Source: Dictyobacter aurantiacus
GTDB lineage: Bacteria; Chloroflexota; Ktedonobacteria; Ktedonobacterales; Ktedonobacteraceae
Assembly: GCF_003967515.1 (NCBI RefSeq)
Contig: NZ_BIFQ01000001.1
Coordinates: 1,860,001 to 1,924,000, forward strand
Direction: 5' to 3'
Length of the DNA stretch: 64,000 nt
Both the position numbers and the translations under genes were made by a program. The notes under the pieces were generated by a model. That model searched no databases and had not been told where the DNA came from. It saw only the letters and a program-made list of their open reading frames with translations. Positions 47,920 to 55,084 of this stretch are shown here, in pieces (position 1 is the stretch's first letter; the number at the start of each line of letters is the position of its first letter).

Positions 47920-48747
47920 TTAGAACAAGGAAACCTGTTGATGCTGTGCGACCGGTCGATTCATCCACAGCACTTCAGTGCGAATATTGCCGTGTTCGGT
48001 CACACTTGGCATTTCAAAGCGTTCCCAGCTGGCCAGCATATCATCGTAGAGCGGATGAGCGTACCCAGAAAGCACAATAATGCCTTTGTGGGCCAGCAAA
48101 GCTTGTAAGAGGTCTACGTGATCCTGGTGGCTCATTTCGTGGCTGTAGTATTTGCGTCCACGTGTCTGGAGATGGTAAGGCGGATCGATGTACAGCAGGC
48201 AATCTTCTGTATCGTAGTACCGGATGATGTCCAGGGCGGGCTTGCATCGGATTTCCGCATTTTGTAAGCGCTCAGCTGCGATCAGAAGACGCTCTGGTAT
48301 TTTTTGCCAGAGTCTGGCAGGGTAGGCACGACCAGAGAGGCCATTGTGCTTCCAGCCAGACACCTGATAAATGGTTCCTCCATGAGCCTGCCAACACCGC
48401 ATTACAAAACGGCGTGCACGCTCCAACTCATCGCCGTCGGACAAGTGGCGCTCAATCCGATTATATTCTGCCTCACTAAAAGGGGAAAGCATAATAGCCC
48501 TGGCCAGTTCCTCACTCCGTGTCCTAAGCACCGTAAAAAAGTTGACAATGTGCTCGTTGAGATCATTCAATACCTCATGCTGCTCAGGTGGTTTTGAGAA
48601 GAACACAGCCGCACTCCCCGCATACGGCTCGATGTAATGTCTGTGTTCAGGAAAAAACGAGACAATCCAGGGAGCAAGCTTCCACTTCGCACCAGGGTAC
48701 TTCAAAATGGGATCAATGCGCATTGCAGTGCTCTGCTCGTATGACAT
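47920..48747 (-). CDS. Dam-type adenine-N6 DNA methyltransferase
   Basis: 275 residues. Motif I region LKYPGAKWKLAPWIVSFFPE and IEPYAGSAAVFFSKPP, catalytic DPPYHLQTRG (LLYIDPPY), in the alpha-class order of D12/Dam enzymes. It methylates adenine in a short site of unknown sequence. The gene is a solitary methyltransferase in the element, flanked by a terminator downstream. Start 48747 is preceded by AAGGAG at a rather long spacing; a later ATG at 48720 is possible. Confidence 0.9.
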   Translation of the reverse strand: MSYEQSTAMRIDPILKYPGAKWKLAPWIVSFFPEHRHYIEPYAGSAAVFFSKPPEQHEVLNDLNEHIVNFFTVLRTRSEELARAIMLSPFSEAEYNRIERHLSDGDELERARRFVMRCWQAHGGTIYQVSGWKHNGLSGRAYPARLWQKIPERLLIAAERLQNAEIRCKPALDIIRYYDTEDCLLYIDPPYHLQTRGRKYYSHEMSHQDHVDLLQALLAHKGIIVLSGYAHPLYDDMLASWERFEMPSVTEHGNIRTEVLWMNRPVAQHQQVSLF

Positions 48748-48768
48748 ACGTATCTGCTCTCCTTGCTA

Positions 48769-48993
48769 TCAAAACAGCATCATCTGTTGAATTGGTGGCT
48801 GCTCTCGTTGTCTGGGTGGTACAGGACCCCTCTCCTGTACCATAATAGTCGCCTTATGTTGGGCTACAGACCGCTTCCAGTCTGCATATGCGTCTACCCA
48901 TTCACCATTGCGCGTGCGTTCGAGGTAGGCGCAATCAGCGCACCATCGAAACACCCGGCAGGTGATCCAGGTATGTGTATGCTTTTTGTTCAT
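48769..48993 (-). CDS. Small hypothetical zinc-finger-like protein
   Basis: About 74 residues if started at ATG 48993 (MNKKHTHTWITCRVFRWCAD, then CAYLERTRNGEWVDAYADWK). The CxxxxxCxxC-type spacing and the HxH at the start suggest metal binding. The RBS is weak, and the frame continues upstream, so the start is unsure. It ends 21 bases before dam. Confidence 0.55.
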   Translation of the reverse strand: MNKKHTHTWITCRVFRWCADCAYLERTRNGEWVDAYADWKRSVAQHKATIMVQERGPVPPRQREQPPIQQMMLF

Positions 48994-49079
48994 CACGGCA
49001 TCATCACTTTTCAAACACTTCCGTAAGGAGAAACTAATGAATACGGGAGCGCGTGTTACTAGCCCCGAACCCCCGTCCA

Positions 49080-49187
49080 TTAAACGGCAAAATGCAAGAC
49101 AAAAGCGATCACCAACCAACAGCACATCACTCCCATACAAAACCACCAGAGGGCAAACAGGAACAATTCACGGGTTGAATAATGCAT
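49080..49187 (-). CDS. Very small membrane protein
   Basis: 35 residues (MHYSTRELFLFALWWFCMGV, then MCCWLVIAFVLHFAV), nearly all hydrophobic and aromatic, one span. ATG 49187 has the strong RBS GGAAGGAG six bases upstream, right after the dcm terminator. Reads as a single-span mini-protein; function unknown. Confidence 0.6.
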   Translation of the reverse strand: MHYSTRELFLFALWWFCMGVMCCWLVIAFVLHFAV

Positions 49188-49204
49188 ACTCATCTCCTTC
49201 CAAA

Positions 49205-49235
49205 CAAAAAGCCCTCTTGCACTTGCTAAGAGGGC
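49205..49235 (-). terminator. Terminator overlapping the dcm stop
   Basis: GCCCTCTT (49211-49218) pairs with AAGAGGGC (49228-49235); minus-strand T run at 49206-49210. The dcm stop codon (49226-49228) lies in the loop/stem. Confidence 0.75.
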
Positions 49236-50026
49236 TTATCAAACATTGAATGATTATCATGCCAGGTCGCAATACAATAACCAATGTACTCAGCCACTTG
49301 AGGTACCACAGCATTGCCTAGGCATTTAAGTCGGTCCATCCGATGGGGAACCCCATCAGACACTCGCTGAACTCTGGATTGAGGTGACCACAACCCTGCA
49401 AGGCAATATCGGGGTGCCAATTCAAAGCTCTCCCAACTCGTGCACCGCTTTTTCTTCGTCCACCCCATAGCATTGCTACTTCCTTGTTGGCAGTTGGGTG
49501 TTCGCAAAATTTGTTGCCATTGGAAGCTTGAGGGGTAGGCCAATATGAATATCCGGTCACGGACGTGAGGCGCACCAACGGCGGCAGCCGGTACACACTG
49601 CCATTCTGCATCATACCCGCACGAGGCCAAATCAGCGAGAACTTGCCCCATTCCTCGATCAAGAAGTTTTGAGACATTTTCCACGAGGACGTACTGGGGT
49701 CGTAACTCACGAATGAGACGAGAGAACTCAGACCAGAGTCCACTTCGCGGTCCTTGTATTCCTTGCGGTTTATAGGTATTACTAATGGAGATATCCTGGC
49801 AGGGGAACCCACCACAGAGGAGGTTAACGGACGAGAGATTATCGACTCCGATTCTTCGTACATCTCCATACCTGGGAGTGTTTGGCCAGTGTTTGGCCAG
49901 GACTTGCTGACAGTATTCGTTGATCTCGACTTGCCACGCAATCTGAAACCTTCCTGTTCTTTCTAGCCCAAGATCCAGGCCACCAATACCAGAGAAGAGT
50001 GAACCCACAGTCAATATCTGTGACAT
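49226..50026 (-). CDS. C5-cytosine DNA methyltransferase
   Basis: 266 residues from ATG 50026 (GAGGTG seven bases upstream; the frame reaches 50065 inside a terminator). Motif I VGSLFSGIGGLDLGLERTGR, catalytic GGFPCQDISISN, ENVSKLL, HVRDRIFILAYPSSF, and C-terminal DRLKCLGNAVVPQVAEYIG are all present; the target-recognition region is short, as in many phage enzymes. Between motif IV and the C-terminus a second reading frame on the same strand also encodes a recognisable protein. Confidence 0.93.
   Translation of the reverse strand: MSQILTVGSLFSGIGGLDLGLERTGRFQIAWQVEINEYCQQVLAKHWPNTPRYGDVRRIGVDNLSSVNLLCGGFPCQDISISNTYKPQGIQGPRSGLWSEFSRLIRELRPQYVLVENVSKLLDRGMGQVLADLASCGYDAEWQCVPAAAVGAPHVRDRIFILAYPSSFQWQQILRTPNCQQGSSNAMGWTKKKRCTSWESFELAPRYCLAGLWSPQSRVQRVSDGVPHRMDRLKCLGNAVVPQVAEYIGYCIATWHDNHSMFDKPS
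49318..49941 (-). CDS. WPTP/LMGFP-type protein nested in dcm in another frame
   Basis: 207 residues in the +1 frame relative to dcm, same strand. It shows the pattern of proteins often annotated next to phage dcm genes: YDPSTSSWKMSQNFL, IWPRAGMMQNGSVYRLPPLV, YWPTPQASNGN and the C-terminal LNPEFSECLMGFPIGWTDLN. A TTG at 49941 with AGGAAGG seven bases upstream is a workable start; ATGs at 49869 and 49863 are alternatives. Function unknown; a link to target recognition or to the methyltransferase is only inferred from its location. Confidence 0.65.
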   Translation of the reverse strand: MRGKSRSTNTVSKSWPNTGQTLPGMEMYEESESIISRPLTSSVVGSPARISPLVIPINRKEYKDREVDSGLSSLVSFVSYDPSTSSWKMSQNFLIEEWGKFSLIWPRAGMMQNGSVYRLPPLVRLTSVTGYSYWPTPQASNGNKFCEHPTANKEVAMLWGGRRKSGARVGRALNWHPDIALQGCGHLNPEFSECLMGFPIGWTDLNA

Positions 50027-50045
50027 CACTTTCACCTCATAAAAA

Positions 50046-50074
50046 AAGCCCCTCTGCTGATGCAAAGAGGCTTA
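50046..50074 (-). terminator. Terminator between PP-loop gene and dcm
   Basis: AAGCC-CCTCT pairs with AGAGG-CTT around a GCTGATGCA loop, followed on the minus strand by seven T; the dcm RBS lies immediately after. The stop of the upstream gene is within the stem. Confidence 0.7.
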
Positions 50075-50887
50075 CAACAGTCGTTCACGATGATCAAAGT
50101 ACCGTGTTCGAATATCGGCCAGAGGGAGCGCTTGTTTTGTTCCGTTGCGCTGAACAGCGCAAAAGCTCCGCTTCGCACGAGCACCACCTTGGGCACGCTG
50201 CTCTTGTTCCCAGTCTTCACATGCCTGGTAACGCTCAGGAAAATGCGTGCCGAGCCTCACCCATTCTCGGATACCCTGGCGCACACACCGGCCGCCACAG
50301 TTATTATGAGAAAAACCAAGAGCATATAAGCGCGGTGGCTCTATTCCCCAATCCTGGCGGCAGACATCAACCAGTGGGCGCATTTCAGCAGGCTCCCACA
50401 ACAATGGATAGTCCACCACAGCTGCAGGAATGGCTTGTGCATACGATTGTTGGACGCTGACCAGGCGGCGCTTTTCCCAGCGATCTAATCCGATGTAAAC
50501 CACTGGTAACGACGGCATCGCCTGGATAAACTGACGAAAGGGCTTTACCTTAAGTTCATAGCTGCATGGTGCTGCCATATTGCATGGAATAAGCTTCTTT
50601 TGCGCGGCCACCTCCAGCGGTGTACGACCATCGGTATACCAATACAGCATACCTTGCCAGCGTTGCATACAATCGTGCAGGAACCTATACAGGTCTTCAT
50701 CCTCATAGAGCGTATCGGCAAACCAGAGGAGCACCTGCTCCCGTCCATAGCGTTGGATCACGCGTTCAACTGCTACCGCACTGGCCAGGCCACCAGAAAG
50801 CGACACGGAATAGCGAGCATGAAGATGTGATGCAACCTCTTCATTGTTACTCTTGTTTAAATGACACACCGTATACGTTTGATTCAT
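50072..50887 (-). CDS. PAPS-reductase-like PP-loop (adenine nucleotide alpha hydrolase) protein
   Basis: About 271 residues from ATG 50887 (in-frame ATG 50908 possible). The PP-loop reads YSVSLSGGLASAVAVERVI (SGGxxS), followed by LLWFADTLYEDEDLYRFLHD as in phage PAPS-reductase family proteins, and a C-terminal Cys cluster FSHNNCGGRCVRQG. Members include sulfonucleotide reductases, DndC-like sulfur-transfer enzymes and tRNA thiolation proteins. No sulfite or dnd gene is near. Located beside dcm, so a DNA/nucleotide role is a reasonable guess only. Confidence 0.8.
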   Translation of the reverse strand: MNQTYTVCHLNKSNNEEVASHLHARYSVSLSGGLASAVAVERVIQRYGREQVLLWFADTLYEDEDLYRFLHDCMQRWQGMLYWYTDGRTPLEVAAQKKLIPCNMAAPCSYELKVKPFRQFIQAMPSLPVVYIGLDRWEKRRLVSVQQSYAQAIPAAVVDYPLLWEPAEMRPLVDVCRQDWGIEPPRLYALGFSHNNCGGRCVRQGIREWVRLGTHFPERYQACEDWEQEQRAQGGARAKRSFCAVQRNGTKQALPLADIRTRYFDHRERLL

Positions 50888-50933
50888 CTTACTCACTCTC
50901 TGACGCATTGAACATCAGAACTCCTCTGTCACG

Positions 50934-51137
50934 CTACGAGATACGCGACTTCGTCCGATGGATCGTTCGACCGGTTTGCTCATCCACAACGCGATACTGA
51001 TACATCCAGGGATTGCAGTTTGTATCAGATCGCTCTTGCAGAGCGTTCGCAGCCTGAATCGCTTCCCTCTCTTTCTCCCAGGTTCCACCCCTAGATCCCG
51101 CCCCATCGACATTGCTGTACAGAATTTTGTAAGGCAT
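50934..51137 (-). CDS. Small hypothetical protein
   Basis: 67 residues, polar, with MPYKILYSNVDGAGSRGGTW and EKEREAIQAANALQERSDTN. AAAGGAG precedes ATG 51137 at good spacing, which is the main support. No family recognised. It would be read with the PP-loop gene. Confidence 0.6.
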   Translation of the reverse strand: MPYKILYSNVDGAGSRGGTWEKEREAIQAANALQERSDTNCNPWMYQYRVVDEQTGRTIHRTKSRIS

Positions 51138-51195
51138 CGCTTGCTCCTTTCACTCAATTCTGCCAACTCACATGAATTGGCATAACTGAAGGAAA

Positions 51196-51228
51196 GAAAA
51201 AGCCCTTACAGCATGGACTATAAGGGCT
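51196..51228 (-). terminator. Terminator after the 84-residue zinc-ribbon gene
   Basis: AGCCCTTA/TAAGGGCT stem (51201-51208, 51221-51228) with a 12-base loop beginning CAGCAT; minus-strand T run at 51196-51200. Its loop and stem resemble the hairpin at 47,870-47,902. Confidence 0.75.
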
Positions 51229-51258
51229 GATGAGAGATTCCAGAAAACGTGACCAGCA

Positions 51259-51513
51259 TCAATAACATAAAGCACAAGAACGACACATGAGAATGAACGT
51301 TCCCCGGCTCGTCCGATGCTGCAGGCTACAATCATGGCACACACGCCGTCCACAATCCTTACATTTTCCGATGATTATTTTCGGTGCGCCACACTCACAG
51401 AGGACACGATTTTCATACAACCACTGATCAGGGTAAGCAGCTGACACCTTCGCATCCTGCGGGACAAGCTTCATGGGTTCATTTTTCGGTTTCGATGACG
51501 TAAACCAGGCCAT
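51259..51513 (-). CDS. Small zinc-ribbon protein
   Basis: 84 residues; GGGAGGGA precedes ATG 51513. Four CxxC-type pairs: CECGAPK, CKDCGRRVCHDC, CRSCALC, i.e. two zinc sites of a RanBP/B-box-like or treble-clef layout. Function unknown; in this element several such mini-proteins occur in a row. Confidence 0.72.
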   Translation of the reverse strand: MAWFTSSKPKNEPMKLVPQDAKVSAAYPDQWLYENRVLCECGAPKIIIGKCKDCGRRVCHDCSLQHRTSRGTFILMCRSCALCY

Positions 51514-51544
51514 ACTCTCTCCCTCCCATATGATGGAAAATGAA

Positions 51545-51571
51545 AGCCCTCATAGCAGCTGCTACGAGGGC
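51545..51571 (-). terminator. Terminator after the 77-residue Cys-rich gene
   Basis: GCCCTC (51546-51551) with GAGGGC (51566-51571); loop CATAGCAGCTGCTAC can pair further. The T run is weak (TTCATTTTCC). Confidence 0.6.
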
Positions 51572-51578
51572 CATACGA

Positions 51579-51812
51579 CTAGAACCAGCGGCGTCGCCGT
51601 GGCGGTGGCTCACTACCTCTAGGAACATTCATGAGTGCATCTTGCGCCTGGGCACAGACGACGCGCACGTATCGGCAGCCTGGCGTGTGACATGACCCAC
51701 AGCCATCACAATAAGGCTCATCACATCCGCAACACACATTGGGATCGCGCTCCAGCGGTGATAACTCACCGGTTGACGGTGAACGATACAGATCAAGGAT
51801 ACTTCGAAACAT
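51579..51812 (-). CDS. Small cysteine-rich protein
   Basis: 77 residues; AAAGGAG precedes ATG 51812. Dense cysteines VCCGCDEPYCDGCGSCHTPGC suggest one or two zinc sites, with a basic RRRRRWF end. Lies directly downstream of the DnaQ-like gene. No family recognised. Confidence 0.68.
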   Translation of the reverse strand: MFRSILDLYRSPSTGELSPLERDPNVCCGCDEPYCDGCGSCHTPGCRYVRVVCAQAQDALMNVPRGSEPPPRRRRWF

Positions 51813-51860
51813 GGGTCAGCTCCTTTCAACGAGGAGGTAAACATGTTCTGCTCAGGGCAG

Positions 51861-52670
51861 CTAAAAGGGGTGCTCATCGCGTTCATCGTCATCATCGGTG
51901 TCGGAGCTCTGTACGATTGGGGTGCCTGGCGCAGTGAGAGCGGCATTCGCCATGGCATACAGGACAGCGATCTGACCATGAGCACGGTCCAGGGCTGTCT
52001 GGAGTGGCTGTGGTGGCAGTGGCTGGCCAATCTGCTTGCAGAGATGTTCGAGCTTCGGATAGGAGGAGAGCTGCAGATAACTCATGGCGCGCGTCATCAG
52101 ATCTTCTCCGATGATGGTGATGTCATCCAGTTGATGACGCTGAACGGCCTCCCTCAGTTTGCATTCATCGAACTCCAGATTGTAGGAGAGGAGGTACGTC
52201 CCTCGAATGGCCTGCCGTAACTGGGCCAGCGCATCGGTGATCGGAATACCAGCTACCTGAAGTTCTCCCTGCTCGATGCCGGTGATGGTGGCGATCTGGC
52301 GAGATATCGGCCGCGATGGCGTCACCAGGCGATCAAGAAGTATGTTCCCTCGAATACTCATCACCACCAGGCGGATAATTTCAGCATCCTCATATAACCC
52401 CGTGGTATCCACTTCCAGAAAAACCAGGTTCGGCAGGGATTGAATGGCTTGCGCCCACTGGATACATTTCAGCGGTGGCAGTTGCGGGAGTGTGCGCAGC
52501 TGTCGTTGAGCATCACGAACAGCCTCTTCCAGCTGGCGAAGTTGCTGCATAATCATGCCACGCCGCTGGAGCCGCGCCTGTAGATCGTCCATCTGACGGA
52601 CCGGCCCCAATCCTCGCTCCTGGTTGAGTAGCGAGATCAAAGACGACGGAATAAAAGAAGATGTTGTCAT
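51861..52670 (-). CDS. DnaQ-like (RNase T superfamily) exonuclease, divergent
   Basis: 269 residues. After an N-terminal coiled coil (about 25-65) comes the DEDD-type fold: LVFLEVDTTGLYEDAEIIRL where the usual DxE reads E86-V-D88, GIPITDALAQLRQAIRGTYL, LSYNLEFDECKLRE, and a C-terminal AHGQIAVLYAMANA where the expected aspartate after His is hydrophobic. So at least two catalytic positions look changed; it may be a DNA-binding relic or use a shifted site. Acidic tail SDTDDDDERDEHPF. ATG 52670 has a modest RBS. Confidence 0.75.
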   Translation of the reverse strand: MTTSSFIPSSLISLLNQERGLGPVRQMDDLQARLQRRGMIMQQLRQLEEAVRDAQRQLRTLPQLPPLKCIQWAQAIQSLPNLVFLEVDTTGLYEDAEIIRLVVMSIRGNILLDRLVTPSRPISRQIATITGIEQGELQVAGIPITDALAQLRQAIRGTYLLSYNLEFDECKLREAVQRHQLDDITIIGEDLMTRAMSYLQLSSYPKLEHLCKQIGQPLPPQPLQTALDRAHGQIAVLYAMANAALTAPGTPIVQSSDTDDDDERDEHPF

Positions 52671-52690
52671 AAGCGTTACCTCATTTCACG

Positions 52691-52723
52691 ACAAAAGCCC
52701 TTCTCAATTCCTTGAGAAGGGCT
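52691..52723 (-). terminator. Terminator after the 62-residue membrane gene
   Basis: AGCCCTTCTCAA (52696-52707) pairs with TTGAGAAGGGCT (52712-52723), loop TTCC; followed on the minus strand by TTTTGTC. The next gene's start comes within about 25 bases. Confidence 0.78.
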
Positions 52724-52730
52724 GCTCTAT

Positions 52731-52919
52731 CTATTTCAGGACAAACATCAGGTGCGTGATCGTTAAGATGGCACCAGAAATGCAGATGATCAGAAACGCT
52801 TCATAGCTCTGTGTCTGGTGGCCAAGCACGAAGCCAAAGAGAAACCAGAGGTCTAACAGCACGGTCAACCAGCGAGCCCGGTGCCTCTTTGGCTCCGGAC
52901 GATAGTCACGATTACGCAT
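52731..52919 (-). CDS. Small two-span membrane protein
   Basis: 62 residues: basic N-terminus RNRDYRPEPKRHRAR, then spans LTVLLDLWFLFGFVLGH and FLIICISGAILTITHLMFVL. AAAGGAG precedes ATG 52919. No family recognised. Confidence 0.68.
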   Translation of the reverse strand: MRNRDYRPEPKRHRARWLTVLLDLWFLFGFVLGHQTQSYEAFLIICISGAILTITHLMFVLK

Positions 52920-52930
52920 ATCCGCTCCTT

Positions 52931-53455
52931 TTACGCTGATACCGGCTCTGTGCTGGATACAGAAGTTTTCTCTGCATATACACGCTCATACAAATGGATC
53001 ATGGCTTCATCGAGCGCCGGAGCGTCTTCGCAATACCAGGTTCCATTTGTATCAATGACCACCGCATGTGCCTTGAAGAGGGTCCCATACAGAACGGGAA
53101 GGTTTCCCGTCAGCTGCTCAATCTCCTGCGCATACCAGGCATTGCGCTCAGGATAGACTTCACAGCGGGCCGCCTTCTTCTCCCAGGCAAGAAACATATC
53201 CACTTCTTCCTGTTTACGATGACAAAACGTGACGGCATCGGCATATGTTGGGAACGACACCACGTCGGTGGTGTGGCGAGGACCAACCGCAGGGGGAATA
53301 CTATATCTGCCTTCAAATGACCAGGAGTAGGCGGAGAGACTCTCTATGTGTCGACCGTCTTCACTCATGAAGAAACTCAGTGGGTAGAACCGCCGCTCGA
53401 TCTCAGCGATCGTCATATGATAGTCAGGGGGCAAGACTTCACGGTGTTTATGCAT
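52931..53455 (-). CDS. Hypothetical protein
   Basis: 174 residues, soluble, aromatic-rich (RRFYPLSFFMSEDGRHIESL, YSWSFEGRYSIPPAVG). AAAGGG before ATG 53455. Ends 11 bases before the 62-residue membrane gene. I recognise no domain. Confidence 0.65.
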   Translation of the reverse strand: MHKHREVLPPDYHMTIAEIERRFYPLSFFMSEDGRHIESLSAYSWSFEGRYSIPPAVGPRHTTDVVSFPTYADAVTFCHRKQEEVDMFLAWEKKAARCEVYPERNAWYAQEIEQLTGNLPVLYGTLFKAHAVVIDTNGTWYCEDAPALDEAMIHLYERVYAEKTSVSSTEPVSA

Positions 53456-53479
53456 GATAGACCCTTTCTTTCTTCACAA

Positions 53480-53842
53480 CTAGGCAATGGACTGCTCTGC
53501 TCGCGCGTGATCACCTACCCAGGCAATACCCCAATGGGATGCCAGTTCTTGCGCGACCAGGTTGAAGGTAAAATGACTGGACCCACAGAAGACCCACCAG
53601 CGAGACTGGTGCGCAGGGAAGCGGGTCCCAGGTTCTGGATGATCTTTCCCCGCCAGGAAGATGACCTCGGTGCCCTGGGCATCGCGATAATGATATTGCG
53701 CAGGCAAATCGGGCAGGTTGTAGGAGTGTTGAGAGTTCAATTGGAAATGAAGGGAGAAGCCACGTGGCTCCAGTATGTATGCTACCTCTTGCGGATCAGG
53801 GCAGGTCTGACAGAAGCCCTCACAGGGACGCGTTTGTGTCAT
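53480..53842 (-). CDS. Hypothetical protein
   Basis: About 120 residues starting MTQTRPCEGFCQTCPDPQEV (CxxxCxxC at the N-terminus). GAGGT lies eight bases before ATG 53842; the next upstream ATG is 53848. The rest, FSLHFQLNSQHSYNLPDLPA, is beta-rich. No function assigned. Confidence 0.6.
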   Translation of the reverse strand: MTQTRPCEGFCQTCPDPQEVAYILEPRGFSLHFQLNSQHSYNLPDLPAQYHYRDAQGTEVIFLAGKDHPEPGTRFPAHQSRWWVFCGSSHFTFNLVAQELASHWGIAWVGDHARAEQSIA

Positions 53843-53916
53843 ACGCATGTACCTCGCTACGAGAAACCCCACAAAGCTGCTTTGCAAGGCCCCTCGCTGG
53901 ATATGTTCGGTTTCGA

Positions 53917-54084
53917 CTAGTCAATCTGTCTGTGCTTGCTGGGCTTTTTCATCGCCACGATGCAGACCAACGCGATCAGGATGATAAAGGGAAACCAGCA
54001 CAGCAGAATAGAACCTTGAAGAAAGGCCACCAGGGCCAACCACCAGGCGGGCACCTGTTGAACAATGTGAATGGACGAAGACAT
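53917..54084 (-). CDS. Small membrane protein
   Basis: 55 residues from ATG 54084 (AAGGAGG): MSSSIHIVQQVPAWWLALVA, then LLCWFPFIILIALVCIVAMK and a basic end. Two spans or a hairpin. The frame runs further upstream but only this start has an RBS. Confidence 0.65.
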   Translation of the reverse strand: MSSSIHIVQQVPAWWLALVAFLQGSILLCWFPFIILIALVCIVAMKKPSKHRQID

Positions 54085-54106
54085 AGAAACCTCCTTGAAA
54101 ACAGAT

Positions 54107-54661
54107 TCAGGATAGAGGGGACAACTCATCAGGGAAGAAATGGCGCTGCGGGTGATAGCACGGGAAATGCACCGCATAGCGGTTGCGAGCGCGGTGGACA
54201 TCAAGGGGAATAGTCGGATCAATGATGCCCGGCCCCTGGGGTGTCAGCACGGATTGCCCCAACTGGAAATCATGCAACCGCGCACCCAACTGGACCTTCA
54301 CCAGATCGTAAATCACTTTGCGATGACAGCGCTCATACTGCTGACAGCCACACAATAAGATCAGCGTCAAACCGCGCTCCAGTTGACGCACGAGCCAGGC
54401 AATACCTTGCTGCTTATGCGCCAACTGGATTGACTTCTTCGGATCAGCATGATTGACATTGCCTAACCAGTCACCTCGCCAGACGTAGCGCTGGCCCCAG
54501 TCCACTTCTAAAGACTGGCGTTGCCAGGTCGAGGACCAAGAACAATACGGCACCAGACGCGTATCGATGATCACGGCGTACGGATTGACGCGCATGGCCC
54601 ACTGCAGCTCGTGCAAGGTTCGTGTATCGGCATACCCAAAGGTCGCCAGCGATCCCATCAT
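54107..54661 (-). CDS. DUF488 domain protein
   Basis: 184 residues from ATG 54661, whose start overlaps the stop of the preceding gene (ATGATGG). Family features: MGSLATFGYADTRTLHELQW, VIIDTRLVPYCSWSSTWQRQ, WRGDWLGNVNHADPKKSIQL, LILLCGCQQYERCHRKVI with the C-x-x-x-x-x-C/HR signature of DUF488. Members are small predicted DNA/RNA-related enzymes of unknown activity. Confidence 0.8.
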   Translation of the reverse strand: MMGSLATFGYADTRTLHELQWAMRVNPYAVIIDTRLVPYCSWSSTWQRQSLEVDWGQRYVWRGDWLGNVNHADPKKSIQLAHKQQGIAWLVRQLERGLTLILLCGCQQYERCHRKVIYDLVKVQLGARLHDFQLGQSVLTPQGPGIIDPTIPLDVHRARNRYAVHFPCYHPQRHFFPDELSPLS

Positions 54662-54915
54662 CTGGCGACCTCGCACGCATGTGACAGGCGCTGGGCACGT
54701 TTGAGAGCTAGTTGTGCTTGAATGCGATGCGCGTGATATGGGCACATCGTAGAAGACCAGCGGGGCGGATAGTGCTTCATCACATGGCAGGATTGCCAAC
54801 ACCAGGGGCAATGCACCATACGCCGGATCGCTGGCCAAGCATACCAGACCAGTAAGGCACTTTGCCCGCACATCACCAGCAGGAAGAGGATTGCCCAGAG
54901 AGAGACCATGATCAT
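54658..54915 (-). CDS. Small membrane protein with cysteine/histidine-rich tail
   Basis: 85 residues from ATG 54915 (GAGGAGGTG). One span MVSLWAILFLLVMCGQSALL, then HCPWCWQSCHVMKHYPPRWS and CPYHAHRIQ, suggestive of a zinc site on the cytosolic side. Overlaps the next gene's start by four bases, so it is translationally coupled to DUF488. Confidence 0.65.
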   Translation of the reverse strand: MIMVSLWAILFLLVMCGQSALLVWYAWPAIRRMVHCPWCWQSCHVMKHYPPRWSSTMCPYHAHRIQAQLALKRAQRLSHACEVAR

Positions 54916-55082
54916 CGTGGCCACCTCCTCAGCTGATGCGTTCGGATGAGAAAGCAGAAGAGGCGCACGGAAAACAGGAATGCATGGAGAGAACAAAGGA
55001 CTGGTTGGTTATGATCACCTATGGGATGGCACATGAAGCAAACCCGGTCAACTTGCTGCGTGCGTAACGGTGTATATTGCAT
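54912..55082 (-). CDS. Small hypothetical protein, coupled to its neighbours
   Basis: 56 residues, beginning MQYTPLRTQQVDRVCFMCHP. AGGTG of the upstream stop region (55085) serves as RBS for ATG 55082, and its TGA overlaps the ATG of the next gene (ATGA). The C-terminal half is hydrophobic (HAFLFSVRLFCFLIR). Too short to be recognised by family; supported by its tight coupling. Confidence 0.5.
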   Translation of the reverse strand: MQYTPLRTQQVDRVCFMCHPIGDHNQPVLCSLHAFLFSVRLFCFLIRTHQLRRWPR

Positions 55083-55084
55083 GG

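Noticed and set aside
47508..48080. Plus-strand open frame of 190 codons over the small zinc-protein genes and dam
   Set aside because: Runs antisense through three supported genes and a terminator, without RBS or recognisable domain.
51843..52220. Plus-strand open frame of 125 codons opposite the DnaQ-like gene
   Set aside because: Although GAGGAGG lies near its start, it is antisense to the longer, motif-bearing minus-strand gene and all neighbours are minus-strand; kept only as a remote possibility.
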